In this document: positions 25,255-34,433 of the stretch, in pieces
Position numbering within the stretch: the first letter of the stretch is position 1
Layout: each line of letters opens with the position of its first letter
NCBI GenBank assembly: GCA_022825385.1
Contig: JAJDWX010000024.1
Location: 1-55,749 of the forward strand
Source of the DNA: Rhodothermales bacterium
GTDB lineage: Bacteria > Bacteroidota > Rhodothermia > Rhodothermales > VXPQ01
Direction: 5' to 3'
Length of the DNA stretch: 55,749 nucleotides
The notes under the pieces: generated by a model
The model's input: only the letters and a program-made list of their open reading frames with translations
What the model was told of the DNA's origin: nothing
Database searches by the model: none
Translations under genes and position numbers: made by a program

Positions 25255-26439
25255 TCAATCCCGGGGCGCGTCGCGGGATTTCCCGACGTCGGGCGGGCCG
25301 TCACCCGCGCTTTGCCCGCCGCCCGGGGCTTCGAAATCCGCGAGCTTGTAACTGACGCTGCGTCCGCCCCCCGGATTGCGCAGCAGCACGCCCCATGCGA
25401 TGAGTTCCTTGATATCCCGGAGCGCGGTGTCCTGAGAGCATTTCGCAAGCTTCGCCCATTTCGAAGAGGTGAGTTTGCCCTTGAAATCGTCCAGGAGGCG
25501 GGCGAACACGTCGCGCTGGCGTTCATTGAGCGAAAGCCCGGCGACGCGCTCCCAAAATCGGGCCTTGTCCAACACCGCGTCCAGGGTTGTCTCGGCGCGG
25601 TCAATGGCCCGTTGCAAGCAATCCAGAAACCAGTACATCCATACGGAAACGTCCATCGAGCCTTGCTGGGTCGCTTCCAGTATTTTGTAGTAGCCTGCGC
25701 GCTCCTCCCGGATTTGCGACGACATGCTGTAGAAGCGTTGCGGGCTTTGTTCGGAACGGGCCAGCGCCATGTCGGCAATGGCCCGGGCAATCCGCCCGTT
25801 CCCGTCGTCGAAGGGATGGATGGTGACAAACCAGAGATGGGCCTGGCCGGCCCTGATCACCCCATCCATTTCGTCGGACTCGTTGAACCACTCGAGGAAA
25901 CGCGCCATTTCCTCGTCGATCCGCTCGGCGGGCGGCGCCTCGAAATGCACCCGCTCGCGACCGATGGGGCCGGAAACCACCTGCATGGGGCCGGTACGAT
26001 CTTCCCGCCAGGCGCCTGCGGCAGTCGGTCTCGAATATCTGTCGATGTCGGGAAACAACCAGGCATGCCACTCCCATAGCCGCTTGGCCGTTAGGGGCAA
26101 ATGATAACAATTCGTAGCATCAAGCATCACCCGAACAATCCCGTCCACGTTACGATCCACATGGCCAAGGCCACCTATATCTATCCCGAGACGACGGGCA
26201 AGCGCGGAGCGAACCTGCTCAATGTCCAGCGTCTCCCCTTCGATATCGCTGGTCTTAAGCACATCCTCGGTAAGCGTCTGGAGCGTCGCTTCCTGTCGAA
26301 GGTCGAAACCCAGCGCCGCCATGCGGCCAGAAAGACGCCCCTGCCGATACCGTACGGCAGCCAGCAGGTTGGTCAACGCCTCCTGATTCCAGTGGAACAG
26401 GGGCCAATCCGGGCGCTCATGTATGTATATTCTACGCAT
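25255..26439 (-). CDS. Fic/DOC family protein with DUF4172-type N-terminus and winged-helix C-terminus
   Basis: The 394-residue protein begins YIHERPDWPLFHWN, typical of the DUF4172 domain that precedes Fic domains. The Fic core is HPFDDGNGR (208-216), complete with catalytic His 208, so nucleotidyl transfer (usually AMPylation) should be possible. An inhibitory helix motif TSDIEG (63-68) fits the class II pattern [S/T]xxxE[G/N], predicting autoinhibition. The last ~90 residues (LNERQRDVFARLL, LAKCSQDTALRDIKELIAWG) look like a winged helix-turn-helix. It lies inverted between eboB and eboD, where eboC normally sits. Two direct repeats containing TATAAT lie just upstream and may be its own operator. 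Target unknown; it could be a solitary regulator or a toxin-like module. Confidence 0.88.
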   Translation of the reverse strand: MRRIYIHERPDWPLFHWNQEALTNLLAAVRYRQGRLSGRMAALGFDLRQEATLQTLTEDVLKTSDIEGETLDIEQVRSALARRLGIDIGGLGHVDRNVDGIVRVMLDATNCYHLPLTAKRLWEWHAWLFPDIDRYSRPTAAGAWREDRTGPMQVVSGPIGRERVHFEAPPAERIDEEMARFLEWFNESDEMDGVIRAGQAHLWFVTIHPFDDGNGRIARAIADMALARSEQSPQRFYSMSSQIREERAGYYKILEATQQGSMDVSVWMYWFLDCLQRAIDRAETTLDAVLDKARFWERVAGLSLNERQRDVFARLLDDFKGKLTSSKWAKLAKCSQDTALRDIKELIAWGVLLRNPGGGRSVSYKLADFEAPGGGQSAGDGPPDVGKSRDAPRD

Positions 26440-26442
26440 AAT

Positions 26443-26457
26443 CTGCGGTGATTATAC
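26443..26457 (-). promoter_or_regulatory. direct repeat 1 upstream of Fic gene, contains TATAAT
   Basis: Plus-strand sequence CTGCGGTGATTATAC; on the Fic coding strand it reads GTATAATCACCGCAG, just upstream of the start codon at 26439. The TATAAT is too close to the ATG for a normal leader, so the site is either an operator or a promoter for a leaderless mRNA. Confidence 0.5.
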
Positions 26458-26495
26458 GAAATCCTGCCCGCAAAGGCAAATAATCCATGCAAAAA

Positions 26496-26510
26496 CTGCG
26501 GCGATTATAC
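26496..26510 (-). promoter_or_regulatory. direct repeat 2 upstream of Fic gene, contains TATAAT
   Basis: CTGCGGCGATTATAC, matching repeat 1 at 14 of 15 bases, 53 bp away (about five helical turns) on the same face of the DNA. The TATAAT here is at a distance of about 60 bp from the Fic start and is the better promoter candidate. Confidence 0.5.
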
Positions 26511-26646
26511 ATCGCAGGGTCCGGGACGCGCGTAATCGACGCATTTTTTGCGGAGAATACGGTTTTGGGCGGAAGAGGTTTGTGCGGCCTCCCCTGTATA
26601 CGCCAAGCCCCCAATCTGCAATGTTTTCGGCTTGGGGTACGCCGGG

Positions 26647-26671
26647 AGATACGCTGATCAAGTCGCGAAGC
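26647..26671 (+). repeat. dispersed MITE-like repeat, copy C (terminal fragment)
   Basis: AGATACGCTGATCAAGTCGC followed by GAAGC matches the left terminus of the other copies (AGGATACTCTGATTAAATCC then GCGAAGC) with few differences. No internal part of the element follows. It sits in the region where eboC would be expected. Confidence 0.6.
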
Positions 26672-26850
26672 CTATGTTCTTGCAGCAGACGCACTGGCAA
26701 GGAAATACTGAATCTGTACAGCTGGAACAAGCAACGCCGCGTCCGGCGCGTTCCCTGATCTTTTCTGCGCGCAGCGGGTATATGCTCCGGCGCCGGGCCA
26801 AAGCGGTCCGGCGAACGCTTGCAAGCCATTCATAGCGGAACAACGCGCCG

Positions 26851-28068
26851 ATGCAAACGATCCGGCAGGACATTCAGGTTGCCTTCCGGTACGACGTCCA
26901 TTTCGTCGAGGACGCCTTTCATCCGGAGAACGACCTGCTCGCCCGCATTGTCGAGGCGGAAGCGGGCGTCCCCTGGCGCAAGATGCTGCCGGTGATCGAC
27001 GAGGGGTTGCTGCCGCACTACCCGGACCTCCCGGAACGCATCGAGGCGTACTTCGCGCAGCGCGCCCATTCGCTCGCCCTGCACGCCCCCGTGCTGGCGG
27101 CGGCGGGCGAAGCCGCAAAAAACGATCCTGCGCTGGTCGCCGGGTTGCACGCCGCCATACGGCAAGCCGGACTCTGCCGCCATTCATTCGTCCTTGCGAT
27201 AGGGGGCGGCTCCGTCCTGGACCTGGCGGGATACGCGGCGGCCACCGCGCACCGGGGCGTCCGCCTCGTCCGCATGCCGACCACGGTACTGGCCCAGAAC
27301 GATTCGGGGGTGGGGGTCAAAAACAGCGTCAACGCGCGGGGGGCCAAGAACTTCCTGGGAACGTTCGCGCCGCCGTACGCGGTGGTGAACGATTTTTCCT
27401 TCCTCGCCTCGTTATCCGACCGCGACTGGCGCAGCGGGATGGCCGAAGCCGTCAAGGTGGCGCTCGTCAAGGACGCCGCCTTCTTCGACGAACTCGAAGC
27501 GAACGCGGAACGCCTTGCGCCCCCCCGGCGGGACGCGCGCGCCATCGAGCGGCTCGTCTACCGGTGCGCCGCCCTGCATCTGGACCATATCGCCGCCTCG
27601 GGGGACCCGTTCGAAATGGGGACCTCCCGCCCGCTGGATTTCGGGCACTGGGCCGCGCACCAACTGGAGCAACTTACCGGCTACGCGCTGCGGCACGGAG
27701 AAGCCGTAGCCACAGGCATTGCCCTTGACGCCACCTACTCGCGCCTCGGCGGCCTGCTCCCCGAACGCGACTGGCGGCGGACGCTCGCCCTCCTCGAAGC
27801 GATGGGCTTCCGCCTGTACGCCCCCGAAATCGGCGCGCATCTGGACGAGCCGGAGCATCCGCGGTCCGTTTTCCGGGGCCTCGAAGCGTTTCGGGAACAC
27901 CTGGGGGGCACGTTGACCATTATGCTGCTGGCGGGCATTGGCCAGGGCATGGAAGTCCACGAAGTCGATCTGGGGCTGTACCGGCGAGCCATTGCCCTCT
28001 TGCGCGAGCGCGCGGCGCGGGCGGCGCGGGCGGCCTGCACGGAACCCGCCGCCGCGCGCATTTCCTGA
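26851..28068 (+). CDS. eboD: 3-dehydroquinate synthase-like protein (EboD)
   Basis: The 405-residue protein is a sugar phosphate cyclase of the DHQS superfamily. The NAD loop GGGSVLDLAGYAAATAHRG, the PTTVLAQNDSGVGVKNSVN block, and the metal/base regions (MAEAVKVALVKD, DFGHWAAHQLE, LRHGEAVATG) are all in place, so it should be catalytically competent. It is longer than housekeeping AroB and carries the N-terminal DIQVAFRYDVHFVEDAF segment typical of EboD. Its neighbours eboE and eboF identify it as the ebo enzyme rather than AroB. The real substrate of EboD is not established. It is followed by eboE after 17 bp. Confidence 0.9.
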   Translation: MQTIRQDIQVAFRYDVHFVEDAFHPENDLLARIVEAEAGVPWRKMLPVIDEGLLPHYPDLPERIEAYFAQRAHSLALHAPVLAAAGEAAKNDPALVAGLHAAIRQAGLCRHSFVLAIGGGSVLDLAGYAAATAHRGVRLVRMPTTVLAQNDSGVGVKNSVNARGAKNFLGTFAPPYAVVNDFSFLASLSDRDWRSGMAEAVKVALVKDAAFFDELEANAERLAPPRRDARAIERLVYRCAALHLDHIAASGDPFEMGTSRPLDFGHWAAHQLEQLTGYALRHGEAVATGIALDATYSRLGGLLPERDWRRTLALLEAMGFRLYAPEIGAHLDEPEHPRSVFRGLEAFREHLGGTLTIMLLAGIGQGMEVHEVDLGLYRRAIALLRERAARAARAACTEPAAARIS

Positions 28069-28085
28069 CGATAAAGCGTAATCCC

Positions 28086-29318
28086 ATGCGCATTCCGCAC
28101 GGCAAGGGCCTGGAACTGACCTACTGCGCCAACATCCACCCCGGAGAAACGCTCGACGAGGCGGAAGAAAACCTGCGTACCCATGCGGTGGCCGTAAAGC
28201 GGCGGGTGGCGCCGGACGCGCCCATGGGCGTCGGGCTGCGCCTTTCCGCCGGCGCCGCGCAAACACTCGCCGAAGACCCCGCCCGCCTCGACCGTTTCCA
28301 TGGCCTGCTCGAAGAACGCGACCTGTACGCCTTCACGATCAACGGCTTTCCGTACGGGGCCTTTCACCGGCAGCGCGTCAAGGACGAGGTCTACAAGCCG
28401 GACTGGCGCGACGACAAGCGGCGCATCTATACGGAACAGCTTGCGACGATTCTGGCGCGCCTGTTGCCGGACGGCGCAGAGGGCAGCATTTCCACCTCCC
28501 CCCTTTCCTATAAACCCTGGCTACGGGAGCGCAATCTGCGAGACGAGGCGCTGCGCAGGGGCGCGGAGCAGCTTGCCGACGTCGCCTTTCGGCTGTTCGA
28601 GGAGCGCGAGCGCACGGGGCGGCTGATCCACGTGGGCATGGAGCCGGAACCGGATTGCCTGATCGAAAACACCGCCGAAACGGTGTCTTTCTTCAAGGAA
28701 TGGCTCTGGCGGCACGGGGCGGAGCGCCTGAAGCGGGAACGCGGCCTCGGCGGCGCGCAGGCGGAGGAGGTCTTGCGAGAACACATCCGCGTGTGCTACG
28801 ACACGTGCCATTTTGCGGTGGAATTCGAATCGCCTCCAGCGGCGCTGGCGGCTTTCGAGGCGGCGGGGGTCCTGCTCTCCAAAATTCAGATCAGCGCGGC
28901 GTTGCGCGTTCCCCTGGACGAACCGGGGTCCGCGACGCGGCGCGCGCTGGCGGACGCACTGGAACCCTTCGCCGAATCCACCTACTTGCATCAGGTGGTG
29001 GCGCGGTCGGCGGACGGGACGCTGCATCGGTACCGGGACCTGCCCGACGCCCTGCCGGCGCTGCCCGCCGACCCCGCGGAAGAATGGCGGATTCATTACC
29101 ACGTGCCCGTCTTCATCGACCGGTTTCCGCATTTTCGCTCGACGCAGGAAGACATTGCGGCCACGCTTGCACAGGCGCTGCGGGACGATTCCTGCCCCCA
29201 TCTCGAAATCGAGACCTACACCTGGGAGGTGCTTCCGGAGCCGCTCAAAACCGACGTCGTCTCCTCCATCGCGCGCGAATACGCCTGGGTCGCGGATTGC
29301 CTCGAACGCATCGCCTGA
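28086..29318 (+). CDS. eboE: metabolite traffic protein EboE (TIM-barrel isomerase/endonuclease-IV fold)
   Basis: The 410-residue protein resembles xylose isomerase-like TIM barrels. Features include the start ELTYCANIHPGETLDEAEEN, TINGFPYGAFHRQRVKD, STSPLSYKPW, VGMEPEPDCLIENTAETVSF and CYDTCHFAVEFE, the latter carrying likely metal ligands (Glu, Asp, His). This set of motifs is characteristic of EboE in ebo clusters. It is spaced 17 bp after eboD and 46 bp before eboF, consistent with an operon. Catalytic role unproven. Confidence 0.9.
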   Translation: MRIPHGKGLELTYCANIHPGETLDEAEENLRTHAVAVKRRVAPDAPMGVGLRLSAGAAQTLAEDPARLDRFHGLLEERDLYAFTINGFPYGAFHRQRVKDEVYKPDWRDDKRRIYTEQLATILARLLPDGAEGSISTSPLSYKPWLRERNLRDEALRRGAEQLADVAFRLFEERERTGRLIHVGMEPEPDCLIENTAETVSFFKEWLWRHGAERLKRERGLGGAQAEEVLREHIRVCYDTCHFAVEFESPPAALAAFEAAGVLLSKIQISAALRVPLDEPGSATRRALADALEPFAESTYLHQVVARSADGTLHRYRDLPDALPALPADPAEEWRIHYHVPVFIDRFPHFRSTQEDIAATLAQALRDDSCPHLEIETYTWEVLPEPLKTDVVSSIAREYAWVADCLERIA

Positions 29319-29364
29319 AGCGCCCGCGCCCTTCGCCCCGCTCGCGCTGATCGCCCTCGTCGCC

Positions 29365-30747
29365 ATGCCCAAACTCGCCGTCCTGAATGTCGTCGGGCTG
29401 ACGCCCCGCCTCTTGCCGCGCGCGCCTTTTCTGTCGTCGTGGGCCGCGCGCGGCAAGATGGCGACCCTGACGCCCGTCCTGCCCGCCGTAACCTGCTCCG
29501 TGCAAGCCACGCTGCTGACCGGCGCCCCGCCCTCGGAGCACGGGATCGTCGGGAACGGCTGGTATGTTCGGGACGAAGGCGAAATCCGGTTCTGGCGGCA
29601 ATCGAACCGGCTGGTCGGGGGCGAGAAGATATGGGAAAAGGCCCGGCGGCTTGGCGTGGCGGATTTCTCCTGCGCCAACCTGTTCTGGTGGTACAACATG
29701 TATTCGTCGGCGGACTATGCCGCGACGCCGCGCCCCATGTATCCCGCCGACGGGCGAAAAATCCCGGACGTCTGGACCGAGCCGGAAGGGTTGCGGACGG
29801 AACTTCAGCGAAAACTGGGCAGGTTTCCGCTTTTCGAGTTCTGGGGACCCGGAACGAGCGTCCGCTCCAGCGAATGGATCGCCCGGTCCGCGTTGCATGT
29901 GGACGCTGCGTACGATCCGCGCATGGCGCTCGTCTACCTGCCCCATCTGGATTACGTATTGCAACGCGAAGGGCCGGACGGGCCCGGCGTGGCGGCGGAG
30001 GTAGCGCAAATCGACGCGGTCTGCGAGGAGCTCGTCGCGCACTACGAAGCGCAGGGGGCCGCCGTCCTTGCGCTTTCGGAATACGGGGTGACGCCGGCGC
30101 GACGGGCCGTGTCGCTGAACCGCGCGCTGCGGCGGGCAGGCTTCCTGCGGATACGGGAAGAACTGGGACGCGAACTCCTGGACGCGGGGGGGAGCCGGGC
30201 CTTTGCGGTGGCGGACCATCAGGTGGCGCATGTGTACGTGAACGATCGGGACGCGCTGGAGGACGCGCGCGCGCTCGTCGAAGGGACAAGCGGGGTCGCG
30301 CAGGTCTTGCAGGGCGAAGAACGCGCCGCCTGCGGCCTGGACCACCCCCGGGCGGGGGATCTGGTGGCGGTGGCCGAGCCGGACGCCTGGTTTGCGTACT
30401 ACTACTGGCTGGATGACGACCGGGCGCCCGACTTCGCCCGCACCGTGGATATTCATCGCAAGCCGGGCTACGATCCGTGCGAACTCTTCCTGGACCCGGC
30501 CCTGCCCTCGGCCCGGCTCAAGGCGGGCTGGCGGCTATGGCAAAAGAAACTGGGGTTTCGCTCCCTGCTGGACGTGATTCCGCTGGATCCGTCGCTGGTC
30601 CGGGGAACGCACGGGCGGTTGCCGGACGATCCGCTGGACGGGCCGCTGGCGCTTTCCAATCGCCCGGAATGCCTCCCGGACGGTCCGCTGCGCGCCACAG
30701 ACATGCAGGACGTCCTGCTGGCGCACCTTGGGGCGGGCGCATTGTAA
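29365..30747 (+). CDS. eboF: alkaline phosphatase/nucleotide pyrophosphatase superfamily protein (EboF)
   Basis: From ATG 29365 the 460-residue protein reads MPKLAVLNVVGLTPRLL, then PVLPAVTCSVQATLLTGAPP with the probable nucleophile Thr (AVTCSVQ) and EHGIVGNGWY. The metal-binding portions include YLPHLDYVLQREGP, ALSEYGVTPARRAVSLN and VADHQVAHVYV. These match the type I phosphodiesterase/nucleotide pyrophosphatase fold. The usual N-terminal metal Asp (DG..) is replaced by NVVGL, as in EboF proteins. Last gene of the ebo cluster; convergent with the PorV/PorQ gene, 50 bp apart. Confidence 0.88.
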   Translation: MPKLAVLNVVGLTPRLLPRAPFLSSWAARGKMATLTPVLPAVTCSVQATLLTGAPPSEHGIVGNGWYVRDEGEIRFWRQSNRLVGGEKIWEKARRLGVADFSCANLFWWYNMYSSADYAATPRPMYPADGRKIPDVWTEPEGLRTELQRKLGRFPLFEFWGPGTSVRSSEWIARSALHVDAAYDPRMALVYLPHLDYVLQREGPDGPGVAAEVAQIDAVCEELVAHYEAQGAAVLALSEYGVTPARRAVSLNRALRRAGFLRIREELGRELLDAGGSRAFAVADHQVAHVYVNDRDALEDARALVEGTSGVAQVLQGEERAACGLDHPRAGDLVAVAEPDAWFAYYYWLDDDRAPDFARTVDIHRKPGYDPCELFLDPALPSARLKAGWRLWQKKLGFRSLLDVIPLDPSLVRGTHGRLPDDPLDGPLALSNRPECLPDGPLRATDMQDVLLAHLGAGAL

Positions 30748-30797
30748 AGAGCGCCTGCATTTTACGTCCTCGAAACGCTGGACGCCGCCTGCGCCCC

Positions 30798-31892
30798 CTA
30801 CATTTCGTCGGCGCGGCGCCAGACTTCGCGGGCCAGGACAAGGCGGGCCGAAATGCGGTGGGTGTAGCCCAGGTCGGAAGCCAGCCCGGCGAAATTCCCG
30901 AACCCGTAATTGAAGGCGAGGCGGCCCAGCTGCAAACCGGCCCCCACCGTCGGGGCCGCGTCCCATCCTTCGGCGCCGGACCTGAGGACGTCGGTGCAGC
31001 CCGCCCGCAACGCCACAACCTCCCGAAAAGCGTATTCCACGCCCAGCCGGGGATGGTAGGATACGCCGCCCGTATTAAGCGCCCAGGCTCGCCGCCCCTC
31101 GAACGCCATGTCCACGTCCGCAGCCAGCGCAATGCGGTGCGCGCCCATCTTGAAGAGATACCCCGAGCCAAGCCGCAGCACGGGCAGGACGGTCTCCACG
31201 CCGCCCTTGGGAATCGTTTGTCCGAAAATATCCGCTATGTTCGCAAGCAAATCCCGGTTCACGGTCCAGGATTGCCGCATGCCGGCGGCGTCCTGCAGGT
31301 TGACGCCCGCCATAAAGGCGCCTCGGCGATACAACGCCCCGACGTCGAAACTGTACCCCCAGGCATCCGCGAAATCGCCGATACTGCGGCGGACGATCTT
31401 GGCGGTGGCGCCGGCGGCAAGGTCCTTGCGCACCCGGCGGGCGTAACTTGCGAAGAACGCCGCGTCCGCCGCGGAAAAGCTGGTAATATGCTCTTCCGGA
31501 TGCGGTCGAGGCTGGTTTCGCTCGGGGTCCCAGGCGTCCAGCGTGTTTTTTATGTCGTTTACGCCGCTCCTGAAGAACGAAGCGGCCAGCGTCGAGCGGG
31601 CGTTGATCGGCCAGGAAACCGCCCCGTAATCGAACGAAACGATCCCGGCGAAGCGCTCCGCGTGCATGTATTCTATTTCGGGGAAAAGGGTCTGGCTCAG
31701 GCCGGCGGGGTTCCAGTATCCTGCGCTGGCGTCGTCCGCAAGCGCAACATGGGCGCCGCCCATGCCCAGCGCCCGTCCGCCCGCGCCGGTAGCCAGAAAA
31801 TCCGCGCCGTAGCGCACGGCCTGTCCCTCGGCAGGCGCCGCCAGCAAGGCCGCCAAAAGGCCTGCGTAAAAAACCGGTCGGGATGCGGCCAT
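30798..31892 (-). CDS. PorV/PorQ family outer-membrane beta-barrel protein
   Basis: The 364-residue protein has a signal peptide (FYAGLLAALLAAPAEGQA), then the family opening RYGADFLATGAGGRALGMGGAHVALADDASAGYWNPAGLS, a FadL-like barrel entry. The rest is regular alternating strands ending in VLAREVWRRADEM. PorV-type proteins shuttle type IX secretion cargo to the surface, and PorQ-type proteins also act in T9SS. The presence of two sorting-domain proteins in the same window supports a T9SS link. Which subtype it is cannot be decided by eye. It lies downstream of phoU in the same direction. Confidence 0.83.
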   Translation of the reverse strand: MAASRPVFYAGLLAALLAAPAEGQAVRYGADFLATGAGGRALGMGGAHVALADDASAGYWNPAGLSQTLFPEIEYMHAERFAGIVSFDYGAVSWPINARSTLAASFFRSGVNDIKNTLDAWDPERNQPRPHPEEHITSFSAADAAFFASYARRVRKDLAAGATAKIVRRSIGDFADAWGYSFDVGALYRRGAFMAGVNLQDAAGMRQSWTVNRDLLANIADIFGQTIPKGGVETVLPVLRLGSGYLFKMGAHRIALAADVDMAFEGRRAWALNTGGVSYHPRLGVEYAFREVVALRAGCTDVLRSGAEGWDAAPTVGAGLQLGRLAFNYGFGNFAGLASDLGYTHRISARLVLAREVWRRADEM

Positions 31893-31986
31893 GAAATTCG
31901 CGATTGCCCTGATTAATTCCTTTTTCGATTCGGAAGCGCCCCGGCGGCGCGCAGCAAAACGAAGGCGCGGCGGCGCGCTTTGAGAA

Positions 31987-32676
31987 TCAGGCCGTTTCCG
32001 GTGCGTTGCGGGCTACGCTCCGATGCCGGATATCCACCCCTTCCACCAGAAAAACAGCGATCTTGCCGATGCTTTTCGCATGGTCGGCGATGCGCTCGAT
32101 GGACTTGCCCATATGCACGAGGTGAACGATCTTGTCTACGTGATCGGGCCCGGTATTGGAAAGCGCGTCCAGCATTTCCTTGTACATTCGGTCCACGCGC
32201 TGGTCCCGCGCTACGATTTCCCGGGCCAGCACCTGATCTTTCCTGAAAAACGCTTCGTGGGCGCTCCGCAACATCCAGCGCGCCTCGTCCGCCATCGCCC
32301 GGAGATTCGCTCCAGCCACGGGCATGGTCGGAAAATCGGCCTGGCACACATGCTTGGCGATGTTTTTGGCGTGATCGCCTATCCGCTCCAGGTCCGTATT
32401 GACCTTCACCGCCGCGATAATAAGCCGAAGATCGACCGCGACGGGCGTAAACAGGGCCAGGATACGCTCGCTGTGCTCGTCCACCTCCAGTTCGAGCCGG
32501 TCCACCTCGTCGTCTCGCTCCCGCACCTGTCGGGCCAGGTCCAGGTCGTTGGCGGACATCGAATGAATCGCGTCGGCGACCTGCGCCTCGACCAGCTCCG
32601 ACATGCTGGCGAGCAATTCGCGAAGCGAGGCCAGTTCGGCGCCGAGGGGTCGAGTTGAGGGGGAGGGCATTGCCAT
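31987..32676 (-). CDS. phoU: phosphate signalling complex protein PhoU
   Basis: The 229-residue all-helical protein has two PhoU repeats. These carry the metal-binding motif pattern ExxxD/DxxxE seen in VRERDDEVDRLELEVDEHS and in IVARDQRVDRMYKEMLDAL, and the paired DLRLIIAAVKVNTDLERIGDHAKNI and HMGKSIERIADHAKSIGKI helices. PhoU links the Pst transporter to the PhoR/PhoB regulators and restrains phosphate uptake. It is the last gene of pstSCAB-phoU and ends about 50 bp downstream of pstB. Confidence 0.95.
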   Translation of the reverse strand: MAMPSPSTRPLGAELASLRELLASMSELVEAQVADAIHSMSANDLDLARQVRERDDEVDRLELEVDEHSERILALFTPVAVDLRLIIAAVKVNTDLERIGDHAKNIAKHVCQADFPTMPVAGANLRAMADEARWMLRSAHEAFFRKDQVLAREIVARDQRVDRMYKEMLDALSNTGPDHVDKIVHLVHMGKSIERIADHAKSIGKIAVFLVEGVDIRHRSVARNAPETA

Positions 32677-32728
32677 GGATCCGTTGTAGCCTGATCGGGC
32701 CAGGCAAATCGACGGCCGCTGTCCTGGC

Positions 32729-33526
32729 CTAACCGAATCTGCCCGTGATGTAGTCTTCCGTACGCTTTCGGGAGGGACGGGTAAAAAGTTGCTCGGTGGC
32801 GTCGGCCTCGATCAACTCGCCCATGTAGAAAAATGCGGTGCGGTCGCTGATTCTGCCGGCCTGCTGCATGTTATGCGTAACGATAATGATCGTATAGCGT
32901 TCCTTGAGTTGCAAAATCGTTTCTTCCAGCTTGGCCGTGGCGATCGGATCCAGCGCGCTGGCCGGCTCGTCCATCAGGACGACGTCCGGGGCCACGGCCA
33001 GCGTCCGGGCGATGCACAAACGCTGCTGCTGTCCGCCGCTGAGTCCGTACGCCTGCGCATGCAGCCTGTCCTTGACCTCTTCCCAAAGCGCCGCCTTGCG
33101 CAGGCATGTTTCCACCAGATCGGCCTCGTCGCCTTTGTAGCCGTTGACGCGCGCGCCCCAGATCACGTTTTCGAAAATGGTCTTGGGGAAGGGGTTGGGT
33201 TTCTGGAACACCATTCCGATGCGGCGGCGCACCATGACGGGATCCGCATTGCGGTAAATGTCCCGCCCGTCGATAAGCACCCGGCCTTCGAGGCGGGTGT
33301 CCGGGATCAGTTCGTTCATCCGGTTCAGGCAACGCAGCAGCGTACTCTTGCCGCAGCCGGATGGCCCGATGAAGGCAGTCACTTCGTTGGCCCGGATATC
33401 CAGCGAAACATCCTTGAGGACATGGTTCGCGCCGTACCAGAAGTCCAGGTTCTCCACGCGAACCTTGGCTCCCTCCGACGCGCCTTGCCCGGCGGGCGAC
33501 GATCCGTTTCGTTCGTTCGTTTCCAT
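32729..33526 (-). CDS. pstB: phosphate ABC transporter ATP-binding protein PstB
   Basis: The 265-residue ATPase has Walker [10 protein letters not shown], the characteristic PstB run [19 protein letters not shown], the signature [16 protein letters not shown], Walker [14 protein letters not shown] and an H-loop in [15 protein letters not shown]. It energises high-affinity phosphate import. It lies 26 bp downstream of pstA. The N-terminal ~18 residues before [11 protein letters not shown] are a Ser/Gly-rich extension. Confidence 0.97.
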   Translation of the reverse strand: METNERNGSSPAGQGASEGAKVRVENLDFWYGANHVLKDVSLDIRANEVTAFIGPSGCGKSTLLRCLNRMNELIPDTRLEGRVLIDGRDIYRNADPVMVRRRIGMVFQKPNPFPKTIFENVIWGARVNGYKGDEADLVETCLRKAALWEEVKDRLHAQAYGLSGGQQQRLCIARTLAVAPDVVLMDEPASALDPIATAKLEETILQLKERYTIIIVTHNMQQAGRISDRTAFFYMGELIEADATEQLFTRPSRKRTEDYITGRFG

Positions 33527-33552
33527 GAATGCCTTGCTTGGGAATGCGCTGG

Positions 33553-34431
33553 TTATCTTGCCCGGTACTTCTCGAAATAATTTCGCAACAGGATCGCGCT
33601 CAGATTCATCAGGAACAGCACGACCATCAGTATAATAATGCCTGCGGCGGCCAGCCCCTGAAAATCCGCTTGCGGACGCGCCGTCCAGTTGAATATCTGA
33701 ATAGGCAAGACCGTAAACGGATCCAGCGCGCTGGTGGGCAGGAACGCGATGAACGTGAGGGCGCCGATCATGATGAGGGGCGCTGTTTCCCCAATGGCCC
33801 GACTCAGCGCCAGGATCACGCCGGTCATGATGCTGGGGGCCGACATGGGCAACAAGTGACTCCAGACCACCTGCCGCCGCGTAGCCCCGAGCGCAAAAGC
33901 GCTTTCCCGGATTCCCTCCGGAATGGCCCGCAACGCTTCCTGGGAGCTAATGACGATGATGGGCAAAATCAGCAGGGCCATGGTCAAGGCGCCCGCCAGC
34001 AGGCTGCGTCCAAGGGCGAAGAAGCGCACGAAAAGCGTCAGGCCCAGAATGCCGTAGACCACCGAAGGAATGCCTGCAAGGTTGTTTATGTTGATCTGAA
34101 TAATCTTCAGGAGCCAACCCCTGGGCGCGTATTCTTCGAGATACAGGGCCGACGCCACCCCGATGGGCACGGAGATGGCCGCGGTGAGCAAAATCATCCA
34201 GAGCGAACCGACGATGGCCGACTTGATTCCGGCGTTTTCGGGTATGCGCGAGGGAAAACGGGTCAGAAAATCCCAATCGAGCCATTGCCCGCCTTGCACT
34301 ACCACGTCCACGATCAGCGTAACGAGCACGACCAGGCCGGACGTCGTGGCCAGAAACAGCAACACGCTGAAAACAAGCCCCTTGCGGCGCCGGCGTTCGA
34401 GGCGTTCTTCGTATTGTTGCGAGGAAGTCAC
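33553..34431 (-). CDS. pstA: phosphate ABC transporter permease PstA
   Basis: Inner-membrane subunit of 292 residues with six transmembrane helices. The binding-protein-dependent transport motif is [23 protein letters not shown], followed by [20 protein letters not shown] and the [15 protein letters not shown] block diagnostic of PstA/PstC. Start ATG 34431 lies 2 bp past the end of pstC. Confidence 0.96.
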   Translation of the reverse strand: MTSSQQYEERLERRRRKGLVFSVLLFLATTSGLVVLVTLIVDVVVQGGQWLDWDFLTRFPSRIPENAGIKSAIVGSLWMILLTAAISVPIGVASALYLEEYAPRGWLLKIIQININNLAGIPSVVYGILGLTLFVRFFALGRSLLAGALTMALLILPIIVISSQEALRAIPEGIRESAFALGATRRQVVWSHLLPMSAPSIMTGVILALSRAIGETAPLIMIGALTFIAFLPTSALDPFTVLPIQIFNWTARPQADFQGLAAAGIIILMVVLFLMNLSAILLRNYFEKYRAR

Positions 34432-34433
34432 GA

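Larger units (their letters stand above)
26440..26850. other. intergenic region between the Fic gene and eboD
   Basis: About 410 bp with no recognisable gene. It contains the two 15-bp direct repeats upstream of the Fic gene, a solitary terminal fragment of the dispersed repeat (26647-26671) and, from about 26735, a GC-rich coding-like stretch. That stretch ends in TAG at 26833-26835, 15 bp before eboD, and could be a remnant of an earlier gene. Confidence 0.55.
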
